A stretch of DNA of 64,000 bases from Bacteroidales bacterium (GTDB lineage Bacteria; Bacteroidota; Bacteroidia; Bacteroidales; UBA932), in the NCBI GenBank assembly GCA_017427385.1, contig JAFRSW010000021.1, positions 1 to 64,000 on the forward strand, in the 5' to 3' direction. The stretch's first letter is position 1. Every line of letters starts with the position of its first letter. A program made the translations under genes and the position numbers. The notes under the pieces are model-generated. The model ran no database searches and had not been told where the DNA came from. It worked only from the letters and a program-made list of their open reading frames with translations. Of the stretch, positions 9,767 through 18,519 are shown in pieces.

Positions 9767-11349
9767 CTCAGAATACAATCAAGGCCAGCGAGATTTCCGA
9801 CATCCTTCTCGGACAGCTGAAAGACATAGACACCACCGTGCACTTCGAGGAGACCGGCAAAGTGCTGCAGGTGAGCGACGGCGTGGCCCGCATCTACGGC
9901 CTGGTGAATGCCGAGGCCGGCGAGCTGCTGGAGTTCGCCTCCGGCGTGAAGGCCGTGGTGATGAACCTCGAAGAGGATAACGTGGGCGCGGTGCTGCTCG
10001 GCCCTACCGACCAGGTGAAGGAGGGAATGAGCGTGCGCCGTCTCGGCCGTATCGCCTCCATCCGCGTTGGCGAGAAGATGGTCGGGCGCGTGGTGAATCC
10101 GCTCGGAGAGCCTCTGGACGGCCTGGGAGAGATTGCCGGCGAGCTGTTCGAGATGCCGCTGGAGCGCAAGGCGCCGGGAGTGGTTTTCCGTGAGCCGGTG
10201 ACCGAACCTTTGCAGACCGGCCTTAAGGCAGTAGACTCGATGATCCCCATCGGGCGTGGCCAGCGCGAGCTCATCATCGGTGACCGCCAGACAGGTAAGA
10301 CCGCCCTCGCCATCGACACCATCATCAACCAGCGCAGCAACTTCGAGGCCGGCAAGCCCGTCTACTGCATCTACGTGGCCGTGGGCCAGAAGGGTTCCAC
10401 TGTGGCAAGCATCGTGGAAACGCTGCGTGCCAAGGGGGCGATGGACTACACCATAGTGGTGGCTGCGACGGCATCCGATCCCGCTGCCGTGCAGTATTAT
10501 GCGCCTTTCGCCGGGGCTGCCGTCGGGGAGTACTTCCGCGATACCGGCCGTCCGGCCCTGATAGTTTACGACGATCTTTCCAAGCAGGCGGTGGCCTACC
10601 GCGAGGTGTCCCTCATCCTGCGTCGCCCGTCCGGCCGAGAGGCCTATCCGGGAGATGTGTTCTATCTGCACAGCCGCCTGCTCGAGCGTGCTGCCAAAAT
10701 CATTGGCCAGCAGGAAGTTGCGGAGCAGATGAACGACCTGCCGGAGTCGCTGAAGGGCCGCGTGAAGGCGGGAGGATCGCTCACCGCCCTGCCCATCATC
10801 GAAACGCAGGCCGGTGACGTTTCGGCCTACATCCCTACCAACGTGATTTCCATTACGGACGGGCAGATCTACCTCGAGAGTTCGCTCTTCAACCAGGGAT
10901 TCCGTCCGGCCATCAACGTGGGTATTTCGGTGTCCCGCGTGGGCGGTTCGGCCCAGGTGAAATCTATGAAGAAGGTGGCTGGAACCCTGAAGATAGACCA
11001 GGCGCAGTACAACGAGCTGGAGGCGTTCAGCAAGTTCTCTTCCGATATGGACAAGGTGACGGCGCAGACCCTGGACAAGGGCCGCAAGAACAACCGCCTG
11101 CTGATCCAGCCGCAGTACGCTCCCATGCCCGTGGGTGAGCAGATCGCGGTGCTTTTCTGCGGCACGCACGCCCTCATGGCCGATATTCCTCTGGAGAAGG
11201 TGTCCGAGTTCGAGGGACTTTTCCTGGACAGGATGCGCGCTTCGCACGCGGATGTGCTGGACACGCTGGCTACCGGGAAGATAGATTCAGACGTCGAGGC
11301 GGTGCTCACGAAAGTGGCCGCCGAGGTGGTTTCGCAGATTAACGCATAG
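9763..11349 (+). CDS. atpA: F1Fo ATP synthase subunit alpha
   Basis: 528 residues. Regulatory nucleotide-binding subunit of F1. P-loop [11 protein letters not shown] (about residue 170), conserved DGVARIYGL near the N-terminus, and the arginine-finger region [11 protein letters not shown] are all present, as is [13 protein letters not shown] in the local form [13 protein letters not shown]. No insertion is seen, in contrast to the neighbouring atpF and atpG. A 5-bp gap follows before atpG. Confidence 0.98.
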   Translation: MTQNTIKASEISDILLGQLKDIDTTVHFEETGKVLQVSDGVARIYGLVNAEAGELLEFASGVKAVVMNLEEDNVGAVLLGPTDQVKEGMSVRRLGRIASIRVGEKMVGRVVNPLGEPLDGLGEIAGELFEMPLERKAPGVVFREPVTEPLQTGLKAVDSMIPIGRGQRELIIGDRQTGKTALAIDTIINQRSNFEAGKPVYCIYVAVGQKGSTVASIVETLRAKGAMDYTIVVAATASDPAAVQYYAPFAGAAVGEYFRDTGRPALIVYDDLSKQAVAYREVSLILRRPSGREAYPGDVFYLHSRLLERAAKIIGQQEVAEQMNDLPESLKGRVKAGGSLTALPIIETQAGDVSAYIPTNVISITDGQIYLESSLFNQGFRPAINVGISVSRVGGSAQVKSMKKVAGTLKIDQAQYNELEAFSKFSSDMDKVTAQTLDKGRKNNRLLIQPQYAPMPVGEQIAVLFCGTHALMADIPLEKVSEFEGLFLDRMRASHADVLDTLATGKIDSDVEAVLTKVAAEVVSQINA

Positions 11350-11354
11350 GGTTT

Positions 11355-12287
11355 ATGGCTTCGCTTCGGGAGGTTAAGGATCACATTGCGTCGGTTCGCA
11401 GCACGCTGAAGATTACTTCGGCGATGAAGCTGGTTGCGTCTGCCAAGTTGAGGAAGGCGCAGCAGGCGGCGGAAGGCGTGAGGCCGTACACCGAGGCGTT
11501 GGCCGGCATGCTAGCAAGCGTGCTGGCGGAACCCACCGCGAAAAGCAAAGGGCAGGTCTGCGACCCACAAGGGGCCAGCAGTACCTGCATTGCTTTTCCG
11601 CAGGCCCCCGCTCCCGCCAGCACGCTTGTCATTCCGAGCGAAGCGAAGGAATCCAGGGTGGGAATAGTGGCGGTGGCGAGCAATTCGTCGTTGTGCGGGG
11701 GATTCAATATCAATGTTATACATAAGGTGCAGGAGGTGGTGAGAGAGATTCGCGATGGTGGGGGAGAGGTTGAGGTTATTTCTGTGGGGCGAAAGATGGC
11801 GGAGGCGATGCGGAAGGAGGGGTTCGCTCCGGAGGATCATGCTGACCTTGTGGGGCGCAATACCTTCGAGAAGTCGGCTGCGTTCGCCCAGACCCTCATA
11901 GATGCCTTCGATTCCGGCCGCTACGGCCGTATCCTTCTGATATACAATCATTTCGTTTCCACCGCTTCGCAGAAAGTCCAGGTGGAACAGTACTTGCCGT
12001 TCGCTTCTAATGTCATTCCGAGCGAAGCGAAGGAATCTGATTTCATCCTTGAACCCTCCCGGGAGGAGATTCTGGCGACGCTCCTGCCGCTGGTGATGCG
12101 GTTGAGGATCCATACGGTGCTGCTGGATTCGATTGCGGCGGAGCATGCGGCACGTACGCTGGCCATGCAGGCGGCGTCGGACAATGCAGAAGATCTGCTT
12201 GCGGAACTCACGCTTGAATATAATAAAGGTCGCCAGCAGAAGATCACTTCCGAAATTCTCGACCTGATAGGAGGTGCGCAGCAATGA
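11355..12287 (+). CDS. atpG: F1Fo ATP synthase subunit gamma with two repeat insertions
   Basis: 310 residues. Central rotor shaft. The conserved ends are intact: MASLREVKDHIASVRSTLKITSAMKLVASAKLRKAQ and LAELTLEYNKGRQQKITSEILDLIGGAQQ, and SSLCGGFN marks the central domain. Two in-frame insertions stand out. Residues about 54-100 hold a palindromic element of about 115 bp ending in VIPSEAKES, just before the normal VGIVAVASNSSLCGGFN strand. Residues 220-228 are a second VIPSEAKES, placed in a surface loop between EQYLPFAS and the following helix. Both avoid the coiled coil inside the alpha-beta ring. Overlaps the next gene by ATGA. Confidence 0.94.
   Translation: MASLREVKDHIASVRSTLKITSAMKLVASAKLRKAQQAAEGVRPYTEALAGMLASVLAEPTAKSKGQVCDPQGASSTCIAFPQAPAPASTLVIPSEAKESRVGIVAVASNSSLCGGFNINVIHKVQEVVREIRDGGGEVEVISVGRKMAEAMRKEGFAPEDHADLVGRNTFEKSAAFAQTLIDAFDSGRYGRILLIYNHFVSTASQKVQVEQYLPFASNVIPSEAKESDFILEPSREEILATLLPLVMRLRIHTVLLDSIAAEHAARTLAMQAASDNAEDLLAELTLEYNKGRQQKITSEILDLIGGAQQ
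11515..11654 (+). repeat. Palindromic element plus IPSEAKE repeat inside atpG
   Basis: Outer arms CAAGCGTGCTGGCGG (11515-11529) and CCGCCAGCACGCTTG (11614-11628) are perfect inverted repeats. Inside them GAAAAGCAA (11540-11548) pairs with TTGCTTTTC (11590-11598), and GCAGGT (11552-11557) with ACCTGC (11583-11588). The 27-bp IPSEAKES unit at 11628-11654 follows at once. The whole element keeps the atpG frame open. Confidence 0.85.
12012..12038 (+). repeat. IPSEAKE repeat, copy 3 (inside atpG)
   Basis: Same 24-bp core as at 9212 and 11628, read as VIPSEAKES. No long palindrome flanks this copy. Confidence 0.92.
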
Positions 12288-12928
12288 CGGCGGCGATTCT
12301 GGGAAATGGGGAATTTCCCCGGAAAGAGTATCCGATCTGGCTTCTCAAAAATGCGGATCTTGTGGTCTGTTGCGACAGTGCGACATCCCTTCGCAGGCTG
12401 CAGAAAATCGGCATAGATCCGGTGGCCGTTGTGGGGGATATGGACTCGCTTCCAGCTACCCTGCAAAAGGCCCTCGGGAAGCGGGCCGTCAAGGTGGAAG
12501 AACAAGACTACAACGACCTTAACAAGGCCTTTCTATGGCTCCTTCAGAATTATCCGCAAGTAACTGATATTCACATACTTGGAGCAACTGGAAAAAGCGA
12601 GGCCCATGCTCTTGGAAACCTCTCTTACCTAATGTTCTGGGAGCAGGAACACCGGCTCTCGGAACGGGGTATAAACGTGGATATTGTCTCCGATTTCAAC
12701 ACCGTTTTTGCCATAAAGGACAGTTGCGATCTTCATGTCGGGGAAGGCCGCAAAGTTTCCATTTTTTCACCGGACGAAAGCCTCCGCATCTCTTCTACCG
12801 GATTGCAGTGGCCCACCGATGGCGTGGCCTTCGGTTTCTGGTTCCGGGGCACGCTCAATCTCGCTGATTCTGACGTAGTTTCCCTCCGTTTCAACCACCC
12901 TGCACCCGCTCTGATCGTTCTGGATTAA
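12284..12928 (+). CDS. Thiamine pyrophosphokinase
   Basis: 214 residues. Transfers pyrophosphate from ATP to thiamine to form thiamine diphosphate. Family marks are the metal-binding VVGDMDSL (about residues 49-56), EEQDYNDLNKA in place of the commoner D-x-T-D-x-x-K-A, and ILGATGKSEAHALGNLSYL around the substrate pocket. The C-terminal half (STGLQWPTDG, SLRFNHPAPALIVLD) fits the thiamine-binding domain. It overlaps atpG by ATGA, so it is probably translated from the ATP synthase mRNA. A terminator follows. Confidence 0.88.
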   Translation: MTAAILGNGEFPRKEYPIWLLKNADLVVCCDSATSLRRLQKIGIDPVAVVGDMDSLPATLQKALGKRAVKVEEQDYNDLNKAFLWLLQNYPQVTDIHILGATGKSEAHALGNLSYLMFWEQEHRLSERGINVDIVSDFNTVFAIKDSCDLHVGEGRKVSIFSPDESLRISSTGLQWPTDGVAFGFWFRGTLNLADSDVVSLRFNHPAPALIVLD

Positions 12929-12933
12929 GGGCA

Positions 12934-12972
12934 AAAATGCCGTTAAAAAGGTACTAAATGGCGTTTTCCTTT
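12934..12972 (+). terminator. Probable terminator of the atp-thiamine pyrophosphokinase operon
   Basis: AAAATGCCGTT (12934-12944) can pair with AATGGCGTTTT (12957-12967) using two G-T wobbles, followed by a T-rich tract. Confidence 0.5.
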
Positions 12973-13059
12973 ATAAAAAGTTTGGATTTTTGATTTATTT
13001 TTCCGAACTTGCCGGCTCAATTGTACTTATTTGTACCCATGCGCGTATGCGTAAAGGAA

Positions 13060-13086
13060 TTGACAACTAGTATAGTTAGTATAGTT
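13060..13086 (+). promoter_or_regulatory. Possible control region of the susC operon with 9-bp direct repeats
   Basis: AGTATAGTT occurs twice in tandem (13069-13077 and 13078-13086), right after a TTGACA at 13060-13065. No TAnnTTTG box is found in the 183-bp gap before susC. The repeats may be an operator or part of an alternative promoter; this is inference. Confidence 0.35.
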
Positions 13087-13111
13087 TATTGTTTAATTAA
13101 TCAAATGGCTT

Positions 13112-16100
13112 ATGAGAAAATTTAAGCTCTTTCTTGCATCCGTAGCCATCCTGCTTTCAGGTGCCGCGGCACTTGCCCAGAACATCACTGTGAAGGGTAC
13201 TGTGTCCGACGCTGCCGGAGAGCCGATAATCGCTGCGGGTGTAGTCATTGATGGTACTACGAAGGGTACCGTAACCGGTGCGAATGGTGAATATACCATT
13301 TCCGTTCCCGCCAATGCGTCCCTCCGCTTCAGTTCCATCGGTTACAAAGACCAGCTCATTCCCGTTGATGGAAAGGCGGTTATCAATGTAACCCTCACAG
13401 AAGACGCGACCAAGCTTGAAGATGCAGTCATCGTGGCTTACGGTACGGTGAGCAAGGAGTCCCTCACGGGTTCCGTCACCACCCTGAAGTCCGACGAGAT
13501 CGCATCCGCTCCGGTTACGTCTGTCGACAAGATGCTTGCCGGTAAGCTTGCTGGTGTCACCGTGACACAGGGTTCCGGCCAGCCTGGTTCCACCTCCACC
13601 ATCCGTGTGCGTGGTACCTCATCCATCTCCGCAGGCAATGAGCCTCTGTGGGTTGTGGACGGCATTCCGATGATGGCCAGCGACTTCCGTCAGCTTGCAG
13701 CAGTCGGTGTCGGCGGCGGTTCATCTTCCACCTTCCTCAATCCTAACGACATCGAGAGCATCACCGTGCTGAAGGACGCTGCAGCAGCTTCCATTTATGG
13801 TTCCCGCGCAGCAAACGGTGTCATCCTCGTTACCACCAAGAGCGGTAAGAGCGGCAGGGCAAAGTTCACCGCCCGCGCAAAATATGGTGTGCAGCAGCTT
13901 GCCAACGACAACAACCTCCGTCCTCTCACTGGACTCGAGGCCCTCGAGTACAAGCGTACCGCTGTCATCAATGCAGGAAAGGATCCTGACGACCCTACCG
14001 GAAGCATGTATTTCCCTTACACCCTCCTCGAGAACGGTGCAGACAACTGGTACAAGGAGTTGACCAAGATCGGTTCCATCCAGGAATATGAGGTCAACGC
14101 TACCGGCGGAAGCGACAAGAATTCCTACTATTCTTCCCTTGCCTACCACAAGAATGTCGGTGTTTACAACTTCACCGATTTCGAGCGTTTCACCGCACGT
14201 GTCAATGCCGACAGCCAGCTCACCAAGAGCCTGAAGACCGGCGCAAGGGTCAACCTCAGCTACTCGAACTCGCACTCTCCTCAGATGGGTGGTAGCTACT
14301 ACATCAACCCGCAGTTCGCAATGTGGCATCCGCTCCCCTGGCACAAAATACGCAATGAGGACGGCTCCCTCAACTACGATATTTCCGAAATGAGCAACAA
14401 CAACCCTCTCGGTACCGCCAACGACGATTACAACGATAAGGAGTACCGCCTGCAGGGCAGCTCATACATAGAGTGGAAGATATTCCCCAGCCTTACTTTC
14501 AAGACCACCAACGGTGTGGAATTCCTCTTCATCGAATCCCACCAGTATTGGAGCCCCAACGGAAGCAAGAAGGGCCGTGAGGCAACAGCGTTCAATATCT
14601 GGACAACGGATATGCGCTACACCACTTCCAACACCCTTACCTTCGACAAGGCTTTCGGTGACCATCACGTCCGTGTGATGGGAGGTCAGGAGGCAATGAC
14701 CGACACCTACAAATATATTTATGGATATTCCCCGGGTGTCGATCCTCTTATTCCTTATCCTACCACTGCGACTGCAGAGAAAGATCAGGTCGATTACAAC
14801 ATCGTAGAGGAAACCCTCCAGTCCTTCTTCGGCTATGCTGAGTACAGCTTCGCCCATAAGTATTCGATCCAGGCCACTGTCCGTAGGGACGGCAGCTCTC
14901 TGTTCGGATCCGCCAACAAGTGGGGTACCTTCTACTCCTTCGGCGGCAGCTGGAACATCGCGAACGAGAAGTTCATGAAGCCCATCAGCGGCGCTGTCAG
15001 CCAGGCTAAACTCCGTGCTTCCTACGGTGTGAATGGTAATAACAACATCTCTGCATACAGGGCCTACGGCATCTATGCGACCGTCCAGAACCTCGGCGCA
15101 GTCGGCGCAGCTCCTTCCCGTCCCGAGAACCCTGAGCTCTCATGGGAAAAGAACAAGACCTGGAACGTCGGTTTGGACTTCGGTCTGTTCGACGACCGCA
15201 TCACCGGTAGCGTTGACGTTTACAACCGTCTGACCACCGACATGCTCCTCGCAACCCAGGTGCCTTACACCACCGGTTTCGGCAGCAACACCAAGAATGT
15301 CGGTTCCATCCAGAACAAGGGTGTCGAACTCCTCCTCGAGGGCGTTCTCTTCCGCAAGGGCAACTTCTCCTGGACGGCCGGATTCAACATCGCTTTCAAC
15401 CGTTCCCTGGTTCTTGACCTCGCCGGTAACGAGTTCCTCACCATGAGCGACTCCCGTATCGACGACAGCACTTCCATTCGCATTAAGGAAGGCAACAGTC
15501 TCTATACGTTCTATCTGCGTAACTGGGCAGGCGTCAACCCGTCCAACGGTGACGGCCTCTTCTGGACTGAAGACGGCACCCTCACCAACGACCGCAACAA
15601 GGCAGAGTACATCTATGTCGGATCCCCTGAGCCCAAGGCGACCGGTGGTTTCAACACCAACATCACCTGGAAGAACTGGACTCTCGGCGCATACTTCCAG
15701 TTTGTTGCCGGCAATAAGGTCCTGACCTCCAACTCCTATGTGGACGATGGTTACAGCCTCACTGCCAATACTTCTAATGCTGCCCTCAACTACTGGAAGC
15801 AGCCCGGCGACACCGGAGTCACTCCCAAGCCCGTGGCACAGAACCCCGGCGTCTATCATGCCGGCTATTCCACCCGCTTCCTCCAGGACGGCAGCTATCT
15901 GCGTATCAAAGACGTCACCCTCTCTTACGATGTGCCTTCCAAGTACACGGACGCCATCAAGATCAAGGGCGCACGCATCTACGTAAGCGCACTCAATCCT
16001 TACACATTCCACAATGTGACCGCACTTGATCCGGAAGCAGGTCCCCTCGGTAACATCGAGGTCGGTGTGCACACCGCAGTCAAGTCTCTCATCGGTGGCG

Positions 16101-16117
16101 TGGAGATTTCATTCTAA
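13112..16117 (+). CDS. SusC/RagA-family TonB-linked outer membrane transporter
   Basis: 1001 residues. Signal peptide 1-23 (ending ALAQ). Residues about 25-105 form the carboxypeptidase-regulatory-like domain (ITVKGTVSDAAGEPIIAAGVVIDGTTKGTVTGANGEYTI), about 115-235 the plug (LEDAVIVAYGTVSKESLTGSV, STSTIRVRGTSSISAGNEPLWVVDGIPM), and the rest the beta-barrel ending in an aromatic residue (GGVEISF). It imports large substrates through the outer membrane using TonB energy with its SusD partner next door. No STN domain for anti-sigma signalling is present. No glycosidase is linked, and two peptidases lie downstream, so peptides are a plausible substrate. Confidence 0.96.
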   Translation: MRKFKLFLASVAILLSGAAALAQNITVKGTVSDAAGEPIIAAGVVIDGTTKGTVTGANGEYTISVPANASLRFSSIGYKDQLIPVDGKAVINVTLTEDATKLEDAVIVAYGTVSKESLTGSVTTLKSDEIASAPVTSVDKMLAGKLAGVTVTQGSGQPGSTSTIRVRGTSSISAGNEPLWVVDGIPMMASDFRQLAAVGVGGGSSSTFLNPNDIESITVLKDAAAASIYGSRAANGVILVTTKSGKSGRAKFTARAKYGVQQLANDNNLRPLTGLEALEYKRTAVINAGKDPDDPTGSMYFPYTLLENGADNWYKELTKIGSIQEYEVNATGGSDKNSYYSSLAYHKNVGVYNFTDFERFTARVNADSQLTKSLKTGARVNLSYSNSHSPQMGGSYYINPQFAMWHPLPWHKIRNEDGSLNYDISEMSNNNPLGTANDDYNDKEYRLQGSSYIEWKIFPSLTFKTTNGVEFLFIESHQYWSPNGSKKGREATAFNIWTTDMRYTTSNTLTFDKAFGDHHVRVMGGQEAMTDTYKYIYGYSPGVDPLIPYPTTATAEKDQVDYNIVEETLQSFFGYAEYSFAHKYSIQATVRRDGSSLFGSANKWGTFYSFGGSWNIANEKFMKPISGAVSQAKLRASYGVNGNNNISAYRAYGIYATVQNLGAVGAAPSRPENPELSWEKNKTWNVGLDFGLFDDRITGSVDVYNRLTTDMLLATQVPYTTGFGSNTKNVGSIQNKGVELLLEGVLFRKGNFSWTAGFNIAFNRSLVLDLAGNEFLTMSDSRIDDSTSIRIKEGNSLYTFYLRNWAGVNPSNGDGLFWTEDGTLTNDRNKAEYIYVGSPEPKATGGFNTNITWKNWTLGAYFQFVAGNKVLTSNSYVDDGYSLTANTSNAALNYWKQPGDTGVTPKPVAQNPGVYHAGYSTRFLQDGSYLRIKDVTLSYDVPSKYTDAIKIKGARIYVSALNPYTFHNVTALDPEAGPLGNIEVGVHTAVKSLIGGVEISF

Positions 16118-16120
16118 ACA

Positions 16121-16126
16121 AGGAGG
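16121..16126 (+). promoter_or_regulatory. Shine-Dalgarno sequence of the susD-like gene
   Basis: AGGAGG at 7-nt spacing from the ATG at 16134. Such sites are generally rare in Bacteroidota. Confidence 0.75.
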
Positions 16127-16133
16127 ATGAATT

Positions 16134-17618
16134 ATGAAAAAGATCAGTTTATATATACTCGCAACCGTAGCGCTTGTAAGTCTTGCAAGTTGTGGAAAAG
16201 ATTTCCTCGAGAAGGCTCCCAAGCTCCAGCAGTCCACTGAAATTCAGCTGGCTACCTACGATGGCCTCAACTCCGCTACCCTTGGCGCTTACTACTACCT
16301 GAGCTCCACCGGTTGGTACACCGGCGACCGTGTCGTTGAAAACGAGATGCGTGCCGGCAACGGTATGAAGCAGGCCTTCAAGAACTCCGGACGCTGCACT
16401 ACCGGTTACAACTGGCAGTACACCGCCGACGCTACCAACACCACAATGTGGGCATATTGCTACTACACCGTGGCAATGGCCAACAATGTGATCGACAACC
16501 TCGAAGGCAAGGCCGATGGTGAGACCGTCACCGATCAGGATCTCAACAACCTCAAGGCTGAGTGCTTGTTCCTCCGCGCTTTCGCACACTTCGAGAATGT
16601 TCTCGTCTTCGGTCAGCCCTACACTTATGTGAAGGCTAACGAGGCTTCTCTCACCGATGCCCAGAAGCTCGGCGTTCCTTATGTCTATCATACCGACGCT
16701 ACCGCAAGGCCCGCACGTGAGACCGTCCTCAATACTTACGATTATATCGTAAAGGACCTCCTCGAGGCAGAAAGTATTATCGATCCCAAGTATGTCCGCA
16801 GCGGCGTCGCCGATAAGCTCGGCACCGTGAACATCTACACCATCCAGGCTCTCCTTTCCCGCGTATATCTCTATATGGGTGAATGGCAGAAGTCTGCCGA
16901 CTATGCCACCAAGGTTATCGACAGCGGCAAGTTCAAGATGTGGACCGCCAAGGAATGGCCCGATGTATGGGGCGCAGACTTGGGCTCCGGCGAAATCATT
17001 TTCGAGGTTTACGGAAAGATCTCCAACGGAAACAACGGCTCCTGGGACGATATCTCCTATCTTACCAACCCCGAGGGCTATGGCGACCCTGTTGCCACTC
17101 CTACCCTCCTCGGACTTTATGAGGCAACCGACGTGCGTCTGACCGATGGTTTCCGTACCGATGCCAAGAAGGAATCCGGATATTTCTGGACCAACAAGTA
17201 TCCTGGAAAGGGTGACCGCAGCCCCAACGACGTGAACAACGTTCCTATCCTGCGCCTCTCCGAGATGTATCTCAACCGTGCTGAGGCCATCCTCAATGGC
17301 GCAGTCGTTGCCGGGGTTAACGGTATCGACGACCTCAACATGATTCCTAATAACCGTGGTGCAAGCGCATACGCAGTTCTCAACAAAACCAACATCAAAC
17401 TCGAGCGCCGCAAGGAATTCGCGTGGGAAGGCAACTACCTGAACGACCTCGCCCGCTGGGGAGACGGTGTCACCCGTCCCGCTACCGACTTTGTGCTTGG
17501 AACCAAGAACCAGAATGTGGAATTCCCCAGCTATATGTGGGCGCTTCCTATTCCCAAGCGCGAACTCGACCTCAACGAGAATCTTGTGCCGAATCCCGGT
17601 TATGCCAACACGAAATAA
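16134..17618 (+). CDS. SusD/RagB-family nutrient-binding outer membrane lipoprotein
   Basis: 494 residues, lipobox SLASC with Cys20. The SusD fold is indicated by the helical N-terminal repeats (LKAECLFLRAFAHFENVLVFGQPYTYV), the central ILRLSEMYLNRAEAILNG and the C-terminal IKLERRKEFAWEGNYLNDLARWG. It forms the lid of the SusC transporter. Unusually for this phylum, a clear Shine-Dalgarno sequence AGGAGG (16121-16126) lies 7 nt before the ATG. The gap to susC is 16 bp. Confidence 0.96.
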   Translation: MKKISLYILATVALVSLASCGKDFLEKAPKLQQSTEIQLATYDGLNSATLGAYYYLSSTGWYTGDRVVENEMRAGNGMKQAFKNSGRCTTGYNWQYTADATNTTMWAYCYYTVAMANNVIDNLEGKADGETVTDQDLNNLKAECLFLRAFAHFENVLVFGQPYTYVKANEASLTDAQKLGVPYVYHTDATARPARETVLNTYDYIVKDLLEAESIIDPKYVRSGVADKLGTVNIYTIQALLSRVYLYMGEWQKSADYATKVIDSGKFKMWTAKEWPDVWGADLGSGEIIFEVYGKISNGNNGSWDDISYLTNPEGYGDPVATPTLLGLYEATDVRLTDGFRTDAKKESGYFWTNKYPGKGDRSPNDVNNVPILRLSEMYLNRAEAILNGAVVAGVNGIDDLNMIPNNRGASAYAVLNKTNIKLERRKEFAWEGNYLNDLARWGDGVTRPATDFVLGTKNQNVEFPSYMWALPIPKRELDLNENLVPNPGYANTK

Positions 17619-17621
17619 TTA

Positions 17622-17628
17622 AAGGAGG
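17622..17628 (+). promoter_or_regulatory. Shine-Dalgarno sequence of the Calx-beta lipoprotein gene
   Basis: AAGGAGG, 6 nt before the ATG at 17635; second clear SD within the same operon. Confidence 0.75.
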
Positions 17629-17634
17629 AAGACA

Positions 17635-18507
17635 ATGAAAAAGATTTTTGCATATATAGGAATCGCAGCCTGCGCAGCTGCACTCCTTTCTTCCTGCGGA
17701 AAAAGCAATGAGGCTCTTGTATTTGACGATAGCAATGCATTCGTAGCCTTCAACTCAGCCAGTGAAAGCATCGACGAGGATTCCGCGGATACACTCCGCA
17801 TTGCTGTTACCCTTGCTTCTGTATCTGGGCTCAATGAGCGCATCAGTTACACCGTAAAGGACAGCACTGCGAAAGAAGGTGTCAACTATACTCTTACTGA
17901 TGCCTCCAAGACTCTCACATTCTCGAGCACCGAACGTGTTCAGTATATCGAAGTGGTTCCCAAGGCCGATGGCACTTACACCGGAGACCTTATTTTCACC
18001 ATCACCCTCAATCCTTCTGCAAATGTCCAGCTTGGTGCATCTTCAGAATGCGTTGTGAAAGTAAACGACATCGACCATCCTCTGACTCCTATCCTTGGTG
18101 CATACACAATGAAGGCAACCAGCTTCTTTAATGGACCCGCCAGTGGAACTGTATACATTTTGAAGGATGATGCCGACGATCATATGGTATGGATTCGTGG
18201 CCTTTACTTCTCTGCAACCGGAAACACCCGTACCGATTTCGACGTCTACGGAAATGTAAATGACGACCTTTCCAAGCTTGTGGTTCCTTTCGGTCAGACG
18301 ATGGTTTACAAGCAGGGTGGTCAGGATGTATATTCGAGCGGTCTGACTGCGGATGGCAATATTGTTGACAGTGGTTCTGTGACCGCTACTATCGACCTCG
18401 CCACTGGCACTATCAATTTCGGTACTACGTATGGATTTGTTCTGTGGTTCGGTAGTGGCTCCGCCTTCGAAGCTTGGGCGCCAGGCATAGTCATGGTCAA
18501 ACAATAA
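17635..18507 (+). CDS. Calx-beta-like surface lipoprotein of the SusCD locus
   Basis: 290 residues, lipobox LLSSC with Cys21. Residues about 30-140 resemble a Calx-beta domain (ESIDEDSADTLRIAVTLASVSGLNERISYTVKDSTAKEGVNYTL...GDLIFTITLNPS), a beta-sandwich found in secreted proteins. The C-terminal half is beta-rich with no motif I know. The position after susD is where SusE/SusF-type glycan- or ligand-binding lipoproteins sit, so a role as accessory substrate binder is inferred. A strong AAGGAGG (17622-17628) precedes the ATG. Confidence 0.75.
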   Translation: MKKIFAYIGIAACAAALLSSCGKSNEALVFDDSNAFVAFNSASESIDEDSADTLRIAVTLASVSGLNERISYTVKDSTAKEGVNYTLTDASKTLTFSSTERVQYIEVVPKADGTYTGDLIFTITLNPSANVQLGASSECVVKVNDIDHPLTPILGAYTMKATSFFNGPASGTVYILKDDADDHMVWIRGLYFSATGNTRTDFDVYGNVNDDLSKLVVPFGQTMVYKQGGQDVYSSGLTADGNIVDSGSVTATIDLATGTINFGTTYGFVLWFGSGSAFEAWAPGIVMVKQ

Positions 18508-18519
18508 AAGTAAACGATT

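Noticed and set aside
9316..11247. 643-codon minus-strand frame opposite atpH/atpA
   Set aside because: Shadow frame caused by high GC at third positions of the ATP synthase genes.
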